39,435 nt of DNA from Phycisphaera sp. TMED9 (GCA_002167845.2 NHBO02000015.1:1-39435), one strand, 5' to 3'; positions 16,828 to 25,835 are shown, numbered from the stretch's first letter. Notes: generated by a model not told the origin, from the letters alone. Numbers and translations are program-made.

Positions 16828-17811
16828 TTGCCCATTCATGTGCTTCTGAACTGCGTCGGCGATCCGACTCGGATGCTGGTGCAAGCCGGCCTTGCCACGG
16901 ACGAGGTCATCGTGACTCCGAATGCCGCCGAACTCGCAGCATCTGATCTCCATCGCCTGATCCGTGGGGCGACCGCGATCCTCGCCCCCCTCACCATCCA
17001 GATCGACGGAGACCTGCTCGATGCCGCCGGAGACGATCTGAAAGTCGTCGCCAACTATGCGGTCGGCGTGGACAACATCGATCTGGAGGCCTGTTCGACC
17101 AGGGGTGTCATCGTCTGCAACGGACCACCTCCGATGGTCGAGCCGACCGCGGACATCGCCTGGGCCCTCGTCCTCGCGACGGCGCGTCGACTTCGCGAGG
17201 GGATCACGCTCGCCGAATCCGGTTCGTGGCGCGGCTATGAACCGGATCTCCTGCTCGGACATCGACTGACCGGCGGCACACTCCTCGTCGTCGGCGCCGG
17301 TCGGATCGGCGCGGCCGTGGCCCGGCGGTCGATCGGCTGGGGAATGACCGTGCACTACACCGCACGATCGGAAAAGCCGCATCTCCACGAGCCCCCCATC
17401 GCCGCATCACGCGTCACCCTCGAAGAAGGTCTGCCGCTCGCGGATGCCGTGGTGCTGACCACGAGCCTGAACTCGTCGACTCGACACCTGATGAACGAGC
17501 GAACCATCGGAATGATGAAGCCCGAAGCGGTCCTGGTGAACGTGAGCCGCGGACCCGTGGTCGACGAAGCCGCCCTGGCCGCGGCCCTGCGTGACGGACG
17601 AATCCACGGGGCCGGCCTCGATGTCTTCGAGCAGGAGCCCCGGATCCACCCGGACCTGCTCACCGCCCCGAACGTCATCGTGCTCCCCCACATCGGATCG
17701 GCGACGGTCGAAGATCGCACCGACCTGACGCGGATTTCGGTGGAGAACATTCTGGCGGTGCTCGCCGAGAAGGAGCCGGCGTTCCGAGTACGAATCGACC
17801 CGGCGTCCTGA
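16828..17811 (+). CDS. D-2-hydroxyacid dehydrogenase (glyoxylate/hydroxypyruvate reductase-like)
   Basis: A 327-residue NAD(P)-dependent enzyme reducing 2-keto acids. Motifs are NYAVGVDNIDLEACSTRGV (76-94), the coenzyme loop VVGAGRIG (154-161), and the catalytic set R241 (VNVSRGPVVDE), E270 (DVFEQEP) and H288 (LPHIGSAT). The closest group by eye is glyoxylate/hydroxypyruvate reductase; no ACT or serine-binding domain is present, so it is not a long SerA. The start is a TTG at 16828 with GGGAG seven bases upstream; the next ATG (residue 16) would delete the first strand of the fold. The PAH gene follows 100 bases later. Phenylpyruvate or hydroxyphenylpyruvate would be a natural substrate in this neighbourhood, but that is inference. 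Confidence 0.88.
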   Translation: MPIHVLLNCVGDPTRMLVQAGLATDEVIVTPNAAELAASDLHRLIRGATAILAPLTIQIDGDLLDAAGDDLKVVANYAVGVDNIDLEACSTRGVIVCNGPPPMVEPTADIAWALVLATARRLREGITLAESGSWRGYEPDLLLGHRLTGGTLLVVGAGRIGAAVARRSIGWGMTVHYTARSEKPHLHEPPIAASRVTLEEGLPLADAVVLTTSLNSSTRHLMNERTIGMMKPEAVLVNVSRGPVVDEAALAAALRDGRIHGAGLDVFEQEPRIHPDLLTAPNVIVLPHIGSATVEDRTDLTRISVENILAVLAEKEPAFRVRIDPAS

Positions 17812-17911
17812 CTCCGACCGAAAGAACCCGACCGACCGAGATCAGGGACAAACCCATCGGAGTTCTCCTCTATCATGGGCCGCGTCCCGACGACCATCAG
17901 GAAACGACGCC

Positions 17912-18766
17912 ATGAAGATGCCCAATCTCAACAATGCCATGATCGACGGTGCCGAGGCCAAGACGGCCCAGGCCTATGCCGACCAGTTCGGAAAACCGGG
18001 ATTCGACGATCCTCGGAAGTTCTACATCGATCAGCACTACGCCGGGTACACCGAAGAAAACCAGGAAGTCTGGCAGACCCTGTACGACGGCCAGATGGAC
18101 TTCCTCAGAGATCGAGCATCGGATGTCTACCTGAACGGCGCTCGCGCGATCAATCTGGTTCGAGATCACATTCCGCACCTTCAAGGCGAGCACTCGATCA
18201 ATCGATTCCTCAAGGATCTCACCGGCTGGGAGAGCTGTGCGGTTCCGGGGTACCTCCCCGCCAAGGCGTTCTTCGCGTGTCTCTCCCGACGCGAGTTTCC
18301 CACCACGGTCGTGATTCGATCGAAGCAGGCCATCGAGTACCTTCCCGAGCCGGACATCTTCCATGACGTCTTCGGCCATGTACCACTTCACGCCGACCCG
18401 ACCTTCGCGGACTTCCTTCAGACCTACGGCAAGGCGGCGTTGACCGCCACCGATGAAGAAGACATGACGAGACTGGCTCGCCTGTTCTGGTTCACCGTCG
18501 AGTTCGGACTGATTCGCGAGAACGGCGAACTGAAACTCTACGGATCCGGCTTGATCTCCTCTCCGGGGGAGAGCATCCATGCCTTGGAGAGCGAAGACGT
18601 CGACCGTCGTCCTTTCGACCTTGACCGGGTCTGCGACACCGACTTCGAAATCGACCACTACCAGCCGATTCTCTACGTGCTCGATTCCTTCGAACAACTT
18701 CGAGACGCGATGAATCAGTACGCCAATCGGATCCTCGAAAAGCACGGGGCGACGGCCGGAGGCTGA
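17912..18766 (+). CDS. phhA: Phenylalanine 4-monooxygenase (aromatic amino acid hydroxylase)
   Basis: A 284-residue single-domain bacterial enzyme that uses tetrahydropterin and O2 to hydroxylate phenylalanine to tyrosine. The iron ligands are visible: H151 and H156 in IFHDVFGHVPLHADPTFADF and E197 in RLFWFTVEFGLI. Other family blocks are CAVPGYLPAKAFFACLSRRE (about 109-128), EYLPEPDIFHD and LKLYGSGLISSPGES. There is no N-terminal ACT regulatory domain, as usual in bacteria. ATG 17912 has AGGAAA upstream. A GC-rich hairpin follows the stop. Tryptophan as substrate is possible, but the length and motifs fit PhhA best. It shares the neighbourhood with aroC and aroD-aroE. Confidence 0.93.
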   Translation: MKMPNLNNAMIDGAEAKTAQAYADQFGKPGFDDPRKFYIDQHYAGYTEENQEVWQTLYDGQMDFLRDRASDVYLNGARAINLVRDHIPHLQGEHSINRFLKDLTGWESCAVPGYLPAKAFFACLSRREFPTTVVIRSKQAIEYLPEPDIFHDVFGHVPLHADPTFADFLQTYGKAALTATDEEDMTRLARLFWFTVEFGLIRENGELKLYGSGLISSPGESIHALESEDVDRRPFDLDRVCDTDFEIDHYQPILYVLDSFEQLRDAMNQYANRILEKHGATAGG

Positions 18767-18773
18767 TCTCCCT

Positions 18774-18795
18774 TTCGCCTCGACCTCGAGGCGAA
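18774..18795 (+). terminator. Hairpin after phhA, no U-tract
   Basis: The 9-base arms TTCGCCTCG (18774-18782) and CGAGGCGAA (18787-18795) flank ACCT, starting seven bases after the phhA stop. No T-run follows, so termination is uncertain; it may stabilise the mRNA end. Confidence 0.4.
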
Positions 18796-18854
18796 CGACG
18801 ACACCGTTCACCCTCGGGCCTCCCGACCGCTCGAACCCACCAGAGAACCAACCG

Positions 18855-20090
18855 ATGCCACCACGAACCGTCTCGCTCAAGACGCCCTCCATTCCCATCG
18901 CCGAGTTTGCGCAGAGACGCGAGAAGGTGGCGAAAGCGCTGAAGAATCGAATCGGCTTGATCTTCGCCGGTGATTCGAATGCGGCGTTGCACGGCGCCTA
19001 TCGGCCGAATCCTCATTTCGAGTATCTCACCGGCATCACCGACGAGCCCGGCGCGATGCTCCTGCTCGACCCCACCGCGCCCAGCGGACGACAGGCGACG
19101 CTCTTCTTGAAGTCTCTTGATCCGGAAGTCGAGAAGTGGGACGGCCTCCGCGAAGAGATCGGCACGCCGCTTCGACAGCGATACGGCATCTCCCAGATCC
19201 ATCGGATGTCTCGCCTCGGAAGAGAACTCGACGGGTGTCTCACCCGGACGAGGAAGTTCGGCTGTCTGCACTCCTTCGCATTCCTCGGCCAGGAGGTGTC
19301 GCCGGATCTTCGAGTGTTCCGCGACGTCGCGGACCGTTACTTGAACATCGAGATCGAAGACTGCACCTCGGTCTTGTCCGTGATGCGATCGGTCAAGAGC
19401 AAGGCCGAACAGTCCATGATCCGGGAAGCCTGCGAGATATCCCGGACTTCCTACGACCGCATGCTTCGAACCGTGAAGCCGGGCATGACCGAATGGGACG
19501 TGATGGAGACGCTCGAGCATGGCTACCGATCCAACGGATCACGCGGGCCTGGCTACAACTCCATCGTGGGCGCGGGACTGAACGGCACCGTTCTTCACTA
19601 CACCGCGAACAAGGCGCCCATCGCGGACGGCGACCTCATCGTGATCGACTCCGGCGCCGACTACCGGGGTTACACCGCGGATGTGACCCGCACGATCCCC
19701 GCCAACGGTCGATTCTCCAAACGACAGAAGGAGATCTACGAACTGGTCTTGAAGGCGCTGATGGCGTCGATCAAGGTCGCCAGAGCGGGATGCACCTTCG
19801 CTCAGATCGACAAAGCCTCGCGGGACATCATCAACAAGGCGGGATACGGCGATCGGTTCTTCCACGGAATCGGTCATCATCTCGGACTCGAAGTGCATGA
19901 CATCACCCCCAAGGGGCCGCTCAAGGCGGGGGCGGTGATCACCATCGAGCCAGGAATCTATCTCCCGGATGAGAACTTCGGAGTCCGTATCGAAGACGAC
20001 GTCCTTCTGACGAAGGATGGCTGCATCAATCTGACTCGGGACATTCCGAAGACGGTCTCGGCGGTGGAAAAGGCGATGGCGGATCGCTGA
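18855..20090 (+). CDS. pepP: Xaa-Pro aminopeptidase (M24B, PepP-like)
   Basis: A 411-residue cytosolic metallopeptidase that removes N-terminal residues preceding proline. It has an AMP_N domain at about 15-150 (RREKVAKALKNRIGLIFAGD, FEYLTGITDEPGAMLLLDP) and a pita-bread catalytic domain at about 175-405. The two-metal site is complete: D265 (VIDSGADY), D276 (YTADVTRT), H341 (FHGIGHHLGLEVHD), E365 (TIEPGIYL) and E380 (GVRIEDD). H348 fits the catalytic histidine. ATG 18855 begins a normal AMP_N lead. It lies 88 bases after phhA with a hairpin between them and ends 15 bases from a convergent secreted-protein gene. Confidence 0.93.
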   Translation: MPPRTVSLKTPSIPIAEFAQRREKVAKALKNRIGLIFAGDSNAALHGAYRPNPHFEYLTGITDEPGAMLLLDPTAPSGRQATLFLKSLDPEVEKWDGLREEIGTPLRQRYGISQIHRMSRLGRELDGCLTRTRKFGCLHSFAFLGQEVSPDLRVFRDVADRYLNIEIEDCTSVLSVMRSVKSKAEQSMIREACEISRTSYDRMLRTVKPGMTEWDVMETLEHGYRSNGSRGPGYNSIVGAGLNGTVLHYTANKAPIADGDLIVIDSGADYRGYTADVTRTIPANGRFSKRQKEIYELVLKALMASIKVARAGCTFAQIDKASRDIINKAGYGDRFFHGIGHHLGLEVHDITPKGPLKAGAVITIEPGIYLPDENFGVRIEDDVLLTKDGCINLTRDIPKTVSAVEKAMADR

Positions 20091-20105
20091 GCCGGTCGTT
20101 CGCGG

Positions 20106-20960
20106 TCAGTTGGATGGCGTCGAGGCTGCATCGCCTGCGTCGGAAGCCTCGCCCGCAAGATTCGGAACCGCGTAGACCTCCGCCCATTCCGCCGCGAGAC
20201 TTGTGTAACTCGGGAATTCCCGTCGTCCCACCGTGGCCACGAGAACCTTCGGCGGCCGAGAGGTCAACGTCGACTCCGAGACGACCTCCACGTGGCGGCG
20301 AGATTCTCCATCACCGTAGGACCCCTTCACCCCACGAAGAAGGCCGGTCGGCACGTCGATCCAGACCGCGAGCGCCGTCGCCCGATCCGCGGAGTGGAAT
20401 TCGATCACAACGCACGGCCCGCCGTCCGACCACACCTGCGTGGATGTCTCCACGGTGCCTCCGGGCCCGATGAGCGAGAAGAAGGGCGCGAAGGCCTCGT
20501 CGGCATCCCGGGCGAGACGAAGCCTCACTTCGATCGGCATCTTCGAGAACGGCCATATTCGATCGAGCACCTCGAGTTTCGAAGACGACGTTCCAGAGGT
20601 TCGCTCCTTGATGATTCGTCCCGGAAAGTACGGCGACTCCGCATAGACGTCCTCGCCGATCAGCGTCCAACCCGCCGTCGACGTGATCACCTTCAGATCA
20701 CCGGTCGGCGACAGGATCACTCGAGCTCGCTCCATTCGTACCACGCCGCCGGCAGAATCAGTCCATCGGGCATTGGTGAGCGTGGTCATTCCCGGGGCCG
20801 CGTGATACTGCGCCCGAACCGACTCCATCGCTGCGGCCGCGTCTTCGGTGACCGCCGGTGGCGGCTCGGTGGCCGAGGGTGACGACCCCATCACCGACAG
20901 AACGAAGGACGTGAGAAGAATGGCGGGGGCACTCATGAAGCGACTCCAGAACGAATGCAT
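20106..20960 (-). CDS. Secreted protein, possibly LolA/DUF2092-like
   Basis: A 284-residue exported protein. The leader is MHSFWSRFMSAPAILLTSFV with cleavage near SSPSATEP. The mature part has long amphipathic strands (GGVVRMERARVILSPTGDLK, GWTLIGEDVYAESPYFPGRI, VETSTQVWSDGGPCVVIEFH, ALAVWIDVPTGLLRGVKGSY). This order is reminiscent of the half-barrel of LolA and DUF2092 proteins, which carry lipids or lipoproteins. An internal ATG at 20936 has a better ribosome site (GGAG), but using it removes the only positive charges of the leader, so 20960 is kept. It is the last gene of a minus-strand run with the DUF5658 and glycosyltransferase genes. The fold call is tentative. Confidence 0.65.
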   Translation of the reverse strand: MHSFWSRFMSAPAILLTSFVLSVMGSSPSATEPPPAVTEDAAAAMESVRAQYHAAPGMTTLTNARWTDSAGGVVRMERARVILSPTGDLKVITSTAGWTLIGEDVYAESPYFPGRIIKERTSGTSSSKLEVLDRIWPFSKMPIEVRLRLARDADEAFAPFFSLIGPGGTVETSTQVWSDGGPCVVIEFHSADRATALAVWIDVPTGLLRGVKGSYGDGESRRHVEVVSESTLTSRPPKVLVATVGRREFPSYTSLAAEWAEVYAVPNLAGEASDAGDAASTPSN

Positions 20961-21008
20961 CTGATAGGGGAAGAGAGAAGAGTCCCTCGCATCGGGATGC
21001 GCGGTGAC

Positions 21009-21440
21009 TCAGCCGAGCTCATCGGCGTGCATGATCAACAACGTGACCGACCAGACCGGAGGGAAGGAACTGATCAACACTCCGAACCAGATGAGCAGAT
21101 GAGCCACTCGCGGGCGAACTCGGGACACCACTTCGCAGGCAATGATGACGAAGAGAATCAACCCGAACTTGAAGAGGATGGCCCCGTTCAGCCCCCAGGC
21201 GTCGATCACCAGCTTCGCGACCGGATTCACTTCTTCGCCCCCGTCTCGAAGAATCACCCAGGTCAACATGATGTCGAGACTGCTGACGAAGAGCAGCCAG
21301 ACATACAACTCGGGGAATCGCATCTCAGGGAGATCGAGAAGTCCCGGCTTCGAAGGATCCGACGATATCGAGGTGATCGGCGCCCGTCCGGGCTTCGGCT
21401 CCCCGCCCGCTCGCTCGTGTTTTGATCGCCCTGGTGACAT
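21009..21440 (-). CDS. DUF5658 family membrane protein
   Basis: A 143-residue protein. A hydrophilic N-terminal region of about 45 residues is followed by three hydrophobic segments: ELYVWLLFVSSLDIMLTWVI, GAILFKFGLILFVIIACEVV and HLLIWFGVLISSFPPVWSVT. The conserved L-D-x-x-x-T-W-x-x-x and EVNPVAKLVIDAWG elements are those of DUF5658, a small membrane family of unknown function common in planctomycetes. The long open frame continues upstream to 21803, but that stretch is the shadow of the glycosyltransferase gene; ATG 21440 starts the natural protein. It is 44 bases downstream of the glycosyltransferase stop. Confidence 0.78.
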   Translation of the reverse strand: MSPGRSKHERAGGEPKPGRAPITSISSDPSKPGLLDLPEMRFPELYVWLLFVSSLDIMLTWVILRDGGEEVNPVAKLVIDAWGLNGAILFKFGLILFVIIACEVVSRVRPRVAHLLIWFGVLISSFPPVWSVTLLIMHADELG

Positions 21441-21484
21441 GGCTGAATCCCATTCCGGAGCCGCACTGCGCAACGCCGTCGTGG

Positions 21485-22576
21485 TCAGTCTACGAGACCG
21501 GCAGGTCGTCGGTTTCTTCCCGACGCATCCTTTGTTCCGCCGCCCGTACTCCCGGCGTTCTTCATCTTCTGAGGATCGACCTCGAAGGTCTCCACCGACC
21601 AGAATGGCGTGCCTTCCGCTCGCTGGGTGGATTCCGGCCGCCACGCGGACACCCAGACCCGCCGCGTGGCGATTCCCGGAATGAAGCTCAAGACAAGCAG
21701 ACCCGCGGCCTTGAGGTCTCCCATCCGGACCGCTTTCAGAAAAACCCGACGCCCCTCGGATGGAGACCCGGAGCCCAATCGCTTGCCGCACTTGCGAAGC
21801 CAATCGCGAATGTAGACCCGCAGCGCGTGCCGGGCGGCAGACGGAATCTGGAGTTCGGGCCTTCCAGTCAAGTCGCGATCCAGGTCTTCAAGCGATGGAA
21901 TCATCGAACGGGCGGCATCCACTTCATCACCTGTGACCGCCGCCGAGTGCATTCGATACCGGCCCAGAGGCTCGACGTGTTCGACCAATGGCCCCATCGC
22001 CACCAACATCGCAGGCAGGTAGCAGGCTTCCCCGCCACCGAGCTGACCTTCGATGTACGGCCGGGCTCCAAGGCGGGCCAGCGCGTCGCGCCGAGCACAG
22101 TAGAAACTCGGCAAGATCGGGAGGCTGCGATTGGCCACGAGGCTGAAGCTCGATGCGTCATGAATCGCCGATGCGTCATCGATGACGTCCTCGAAGGGAA
22201 CCGGAAACTCCACGGGATGACTGAAGCATCGATATCGCGTGAAGCCGGCGAGTGCTTCCGGATGGGCTTCCATCATCCTGACCATCCGCTCGAGATACGA
22301 GGGGTGCCAGAGATCATCTGCATCGAGAAGGAAGATGAGATCGGAATCCGCTGCTTCGATTCCGTCGTTCCGAGCCGCGCAGATACCACCGTTCGCGCGA
22401 ACGATGACCCGGCTCACGATCGGATGTCGTTCCGCCACTGCCGCCGTCTCGTCGGACGACCCGTCATCGATCACGATGACCTCATCCGGCTTCCGGACCT
22501 GACTCGCGAGGGAGTCGAGGGTCTCCGGGAGCAGAGAGACGGCGTTGTAGGCTGGGATGACGACCGCGACCCGCAT
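21485..22576 (-). CDS. Family 2 glycosyltransferase
   Basis: A 363-residue GT-A enzyme that moves a sugar from a nucleotide donor, probably for surface glycans. Motifs are MRVAVVIPAYNAVSLLPETL at the N-terminus, VIVIDDGSSDET (33-44), NGGICAARNDGIEAADSDLI and the metal site FLLDADDLW (82-90) with D85-x-D87. No membrane segment is present; a C-terminal region of about 100 residues is basic and helical. ATG 22576 is preceded by GGAAGG five bases upstream, and the family begins at exactly this point, so the frame's upstream extension (to 22660) is rejected. It sits 141 bases downstream of thiC on the same strand. Confidence 0.88.
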   Translation of the reverse strand: MRVAVVIPAYNAVSLLPETLDSLASQVRKPDEVIVIDDGSSDETAAVAERHPIVSRVIVRANGGICAARNDGIEAADSDLIFLLDADDLWHPSYLERMVRMMEAHPEALAGFTRYRCFSHPVEFPVPFEDVIDDASAIHDASSFSLVANRSLPILPSFYCARRDALARLGARPYIEGQLGGGEACYLPAMLVAMGPLVEHVEPLGRYRMHSAAVTGDEVDAARSMIPSLEDLDRDLTGRPELQIPSAARHALRVYIRDWLRKCGKRLGSGSPSEGRRVFLKAVRMGDLKAAGLLVLSFIPGIATRRVWVSAWRPESTQRAEGTPFWSVETFEVDPQKMKNAGSTGGGTKDASGRNRRPAGLVD

Positions 22577-22717
22577 GCGTGCCTTCCAGTTTCGGATCCC
22601 ACCCCACCGAAAAGATACCTCGCAATGCAAACGAGGCCTCAGAAAGACCGGAATTGCCATGCGGGTCGTGACAATTGGCCTCCTTCTCGGACGCCCTGAC
22701 CCGACACGGAGACAGCT

Positions 22718-24583
22718 TCAGAGAATCGGGTCGTGACTGGGGAGGTTATGGGCGGGCGCCGTATTCAACTGCACCAGTGTCTCACCCTGAATTCGTTTCG
22801 CTTCGTCAGGCTCCACGTAGTCGGAGTGGCATGACGCCTTCCCATCCTCGTTCGGCAGATCCTTCTTCGCCTTGCTCGCCAGTTTGTGGATCTCTTCAGG
22901 ACTGAGAACGCCCCGCTTCTCGAGAATCTCCCGCTGTTCGTCGGTCAGTGCTTCAGAGCGGACCGCCTTGCCGCGATCGAACCCTTCGGCCTTGCCGCTG
23001 GCGAATTCCTGGATCTCCTTGGAGATTCGAACGCTACACCAGTCGTGACCGCACATGGCACAGAAGTCGGTGTCGACGTCGAGATCTTCGTCGTGATACG
23101 CCCGCGCGGTATCGGGATCGAACGAAAGATCGAAGTGCTTCTGCCAGTTCAAGGCGGCACGAGCCTTGGTCAATTCGTCATCGTTGTCGCGGGTTCCGGG
23201 AATCCCGAGCGCCACATCCGCGGCGTGAGCGGCGATGCGATACGCGATGCAACCCTGCTTCACGTCATCCCGCTTCGGAAGACCGAGATGCTCCTTCGGC
23301 GTGACGTAGCAGAGCATCGAGGCGCCGTGATACGCCGCGGCCGTTGCGCCGATGCAGGACGTGATGTGGTCGTATCCCGGGAACATGTCGGTGACCAGGG
23401 GGCCAAGCACGTAGAACGGCGCCCCGTGGCAGAGGCGACGTTGGAGTTTCATGTTGAACTCGATCTGATCGAACGGAACGTGGCCGGGGCCTTCGATCAT
23501 GACCTGGACACCGCAACGCCAGGCCCGCTCGGTGAGTTCGCCGAGACTCTCCAGTTCGCCGAGCTGAGCGGCGTCGGTGGCGTCGGCGAGACCACCGGGA
23601 CGAAGACCGTCACCGATCGAGAAGGTCACGTCATGCAGACGCATGATTCCACAGATCTTCTCCCATGCGGTGTACATCGGGTTTTCCGCATCATGCGTGA
23701 GCATCCACTTCGCAAGAAGCGATCCGCCACGGCTCACGATTCCGATGAGACGGTCTCGCACCAGCGGGATGTGCGCCTTGCGGACACCCGCGTGGATCGT
23801 GAAGTAGTCGACACCCTGCTTCGCCTGATGTTCGAGCGTCTCCAGAATCATCGATTCGTCGAGATCTTCGATCTTCCTTCCGATGATCATCGAGTAGATG
23901 GGCACGGTCCCGATCGGAACCGTGGAGTTCTTGAGGATCGCCATCCGGGTCGCGTCAAGATCGCCGCCGGTGGAGAGATCCATCACGGTGTCCGCGGCCC
24001 ATCGTTCGGCCCACTTGAGTTTCTCGACTTCCTCGTCGGTCGAGCTGCTGACCGGCGACGCCCCCATGTTGGCGTTGACCTTGGTCTTCGAGGCGCGGCC
24101 GATCGCCATCGGATCAAGTTCGAAGTCGAGGTGATTTCGATTCGCCGGAATCACCAGCCGCCCCGAAGCGACTTCGTCGCGGACCTGGAACGGCGTGAGA
24201 TGTTCTTCACGCTCGGCGACTCTGGCCATCTCGGGTGTGACGGTGCCAAGTCGGGCATGCTCGAGCTGCGTGATCGGCTCGAAGCCGGAAACCGGGACCG
24301 CGCGAATCCACTCGCCGATGCCCGTCTGATTGTGCCCACCGCACCCGGCGTCCGGGCCATCGGCCGCTTCGATCGTCCAGCCTTCGGGAAGGAAGTCCCA
24401 TGCGGTCGATGCACTCGGCTCGGGCATGCCCGGGGTGTCCGGCGAACTGAAACTGAGCGGCCCACCGATGTCGGCGCGATGCGCAAACGAACCGGGGGTC
24501 GTTCCCTGTCCCGTCGATGAGGGATCACTGGCCCCGTGAATCGGAAATCGCCAAGTGGGGTTGTCGGTGGAGGGTGTGATCAT
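22718..24583 (-). CDS. thiC: Phosphomethylpyrimidine synthase ThiC
   Basis: A 621-residue radical-SAM-type enzyme that converts aminoimidazole ribotide to HMP phosphate for thiamine synthesis. The [4Fe-4S] ligands are C508, C511 and C516 in DFCAMCGHDWCSVRIS near the C-terminus. Family blocks include KTKVNANMGASPV, WAADTVMDLSTGGDLDATR, PVGT-type VPIGTVPIYS, YFTIHAGVR, FSIGDGLRPGGLADATD, VQVMIEGPGHVPFDQI and the substrate block GPLVTDMFPGYDHITSCIGA. Start 24583 is preferred over the frame's first ATG (24712), because the intervening 43 codons are the antisense-free riboswitch and leader sequence rather than protein. A TPP riboswitch lies just upstream, so expression should fall when thiamine pyrophosphate is plentiful. 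Confidence 0.95.
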   Translation of the reverse strand: MITPSTDNPTWRFPIHGASDPSSTGQGTTPGSFAHRADIGGPLSFSSPDTPGMPEPSASTAWDFLPEGWTIEAADGPDAGCGGHNQTGIGEWIRAVPVSGFEPITQLEHARLGTVTPEMARVAEREEHLTPFQVRDEVASGRLVIPANRNHLDFELDPMAIGRASKTKVNANMGASPVSSSTDEEVEKLKWAERWAADTVMDLSTGGDLDATRMAILKNSTVPIGTVPIYSMIIGRKIEDLDESMILETLEHQAKQGVDYFTIHAGVRKAHIPLVRDRLIGIVSRGGSLLAKWMLTHDAENPMYTAWEKICGIMRLHDVTFSIGDGLRPGGLADATDAAQLGELESLGELTERAWRCGVQVMIEGPGHVPFDQIEFNMKLQRRLCHGAPFYVLGPLVTDMFPGYDHITSCIGATAAAYHGASMLCYVTPKEHLGLPKRDDVKQGCIAYRIAAHAADVALGIPGTRDNDDELTKARAALNWQKHFDLSFDPDTARAYHDEDLDVDTDFCAMCGHDWCSVRISKEIQEFASGKAEGFDRGKAVRSEALTDEQREILEKRGVLSPEEIHKLASKAKKDLPNEDGKASCHSDYVEPDEAKRIQGETLVQLNTAPAHNLPSHDPIL

Positions 24584-24642
24584 CTCGGGCTCCGCTCGGG
24601 CCGCATGGCCGATGGGGCTGGTCGCCAGCGCGGAGGGTCCGG

Positions 24643-24658
24643 GACGCCTTCTGGCGTC
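24643..24658 (-). terminator. Hairpin between TPP aptamer and thiC start
   Basis: GACGCC / GGCGTC arms with a 4-base loop lie six bases downstream of the aptamer on the minus strand. It could be part of the expression platform, as an attenuator or anti-sequestering stem. No U-tract follows, so its exact role is open. Confidence 0.4.
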
Positions 24659-24664
24659 TTCGGG

Positions 24665-24750
24665 CCACATTCCCTCCGCCGGTACCAGCCGGATCAGGTT
24701 CAACGGGTGCATCTCAGTCCACGGTTTCTTCGCCGCGACGCCCCGAGTGG
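24665..24750 (-). promoter_or_regulatory. TPP riboswitch (THI element) upstream of thiC
   Basis: Read on the minus strand, the sequence begins CCACTCGGGG, then CTGAGA at 24717-24712, then ACCCGTTGAACCTGATCC, GGCTGGTACCGGCGGAGGGA and ATGTGG. These are the conserved strands of the TPP aptamer in order: the P1/P2 CGGGG, the pyrimidine-sensor CUGAGA, the A-C-C-C-x-x-x-G-A-A-C-C-U-G-A-U-C pyrophosphate arm, and the GGAGGGA closing strand. It directly precedes thiC, the gene most often under this control. Confidence 0.93.
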
Positions 24751-24829
24751 CGATGGCACTCTAGCACGCCCGCGCCTCCCGTTCCCGTTCCGTGACTTCC
24801 ACCGTCAGTCCCTCCCCTAGAATTCCCGG

Positions 24830-25804
24830 ATGCCCGGATCCGATTCATCCCGACCGAACCTCGACGCCATCCGAACCGCTGCACGGAGGATCGAGCCCCA
24901 CGTTCATCGAACGCCCGTCCTCACGTGCCAGGCCATCGACGAAGTGGCGGGTTGCGAGGTCTTCCTCAAGTGTGAGAACCTTCAGAAGGTGGGCGCGTTC
25001 AAGGCGAGAGGCGCGAGTAATGCGGTGTTCTCGCTCACCGATGCCGAAGCCGAACCCGGTGTCGTGACGCATTCGTCGGGCAATCACGCCCAGGCACTGG
25101 CCTGGGCCGCCGGCCGCCGGGGCATTCCGGCGCACATCGTCATGCCGACCAATGCGCCGGCGGTCAAGAAGAAGGCGGTGCTGGGCTACGGCGGCATCGT
25201 GCACGACTGCGAGCCGACGCTCGAGAGTCGTTTGGAGACCTGCCGCAAGGTCGCCGAAGACACCGGCGGGACCGTGATCCCTCCGTACGACGACGACCGA
25301 GTCATCGCCGGCCAGGGAACCATCGGACTCGAACTCCTCGGACAAGTACCGGATCTCGACGCCATCGTGGTCCCGGTCGGCGGCGGTGGCATGATCGCCG
25401 GTATCGCGATCTGTGCTAAAGCGCTCTCGCCGCGACTGGAGATTCTGGGAGCCGAACCCGAACTCGTCGACGACGCCGCCCGATCACGACTCAGCGGCCG
25501 GATCGAGCCACACGCCGGAGATCCGACCCGCACCATCGCCGACGGCCTCCGCACCACGCTCGGGAAACGGACTTTTCCAGTGATCCGGGAACTCGTCGAC
25601 GACATCATCACGGTGCCGGAGACGGAGATCCGCCAGGGGCTGCGACTGGTGATGGAGCGAGCCAAGCTGGTGATCGAACCCAGCGCCGCCGTCGGCATCG
25701 CGGCAACCCGCAGCCCGGCCTTCCGAGCAAGGGGGCACCGACGAATCGGCGTCGTTCTCTGCGGTGGAAATCTCGATCTCGATGCGCTTCCGAGCCTGCT
25801 CTGA
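24830..25804 (+). CDS. Serine/threonine dehydratase or serine racemase (PLP fold type II)
   Basis: A 324-residue PLP enzyme. K58 in LQKVGAFKARGA is the cofactor lysine, SSGNHAQALAWAA (82-94) binds the substrate carboxylate, and VPVGGGGMIAGI (181-192) binds the PLP phosphate. The C-terminal ACT domains of biosynthetic IlvA are absent, so this is the short catabolic TdcB/serine-racemase type, which deaminates threonine or serine to a 2-keto acid. ATG 24830 lacks a clear ribosome site but matches the family start (SRPNLDAIRTAARRIEPHVH). It is divergent from thiC, with the riboswitch in the gap, and ends 31 bases from a convergent dockerin-like gene. Confidence 0.9.
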   Translation: MPGSDSSRPNLDAIRTAARRIEPHVHRTPVLTCQAIDEVAGCEVFLKCENLQKVGAFKARGASNAVFSLTDAEAEPGVVTHSSGNHAQALAWAAGRRGIPAHIVMPTNAPAVKKKAVLGYGGIVHDCEPTLESRLETCRKVAEDTGGTVIPPYDDDRVIAGQGTIGLELLGQVPDLDAIVVPVGGGGMIAGIAICAKALSPRLEILGAEPELVDDAARSRLSGRIEPHAGDPTRTIADGLRTTLGKRTFPVIRELVDDIITVPETEIRQGLRLVMERAKLVIEPSAAVGIAATRSPAFRARGHRRIGVVLCGGNLDLDALPSLL

Positions 25805-25835
25805 TCAGCCGACGGAAAACGATGGTGAAGGGCGA

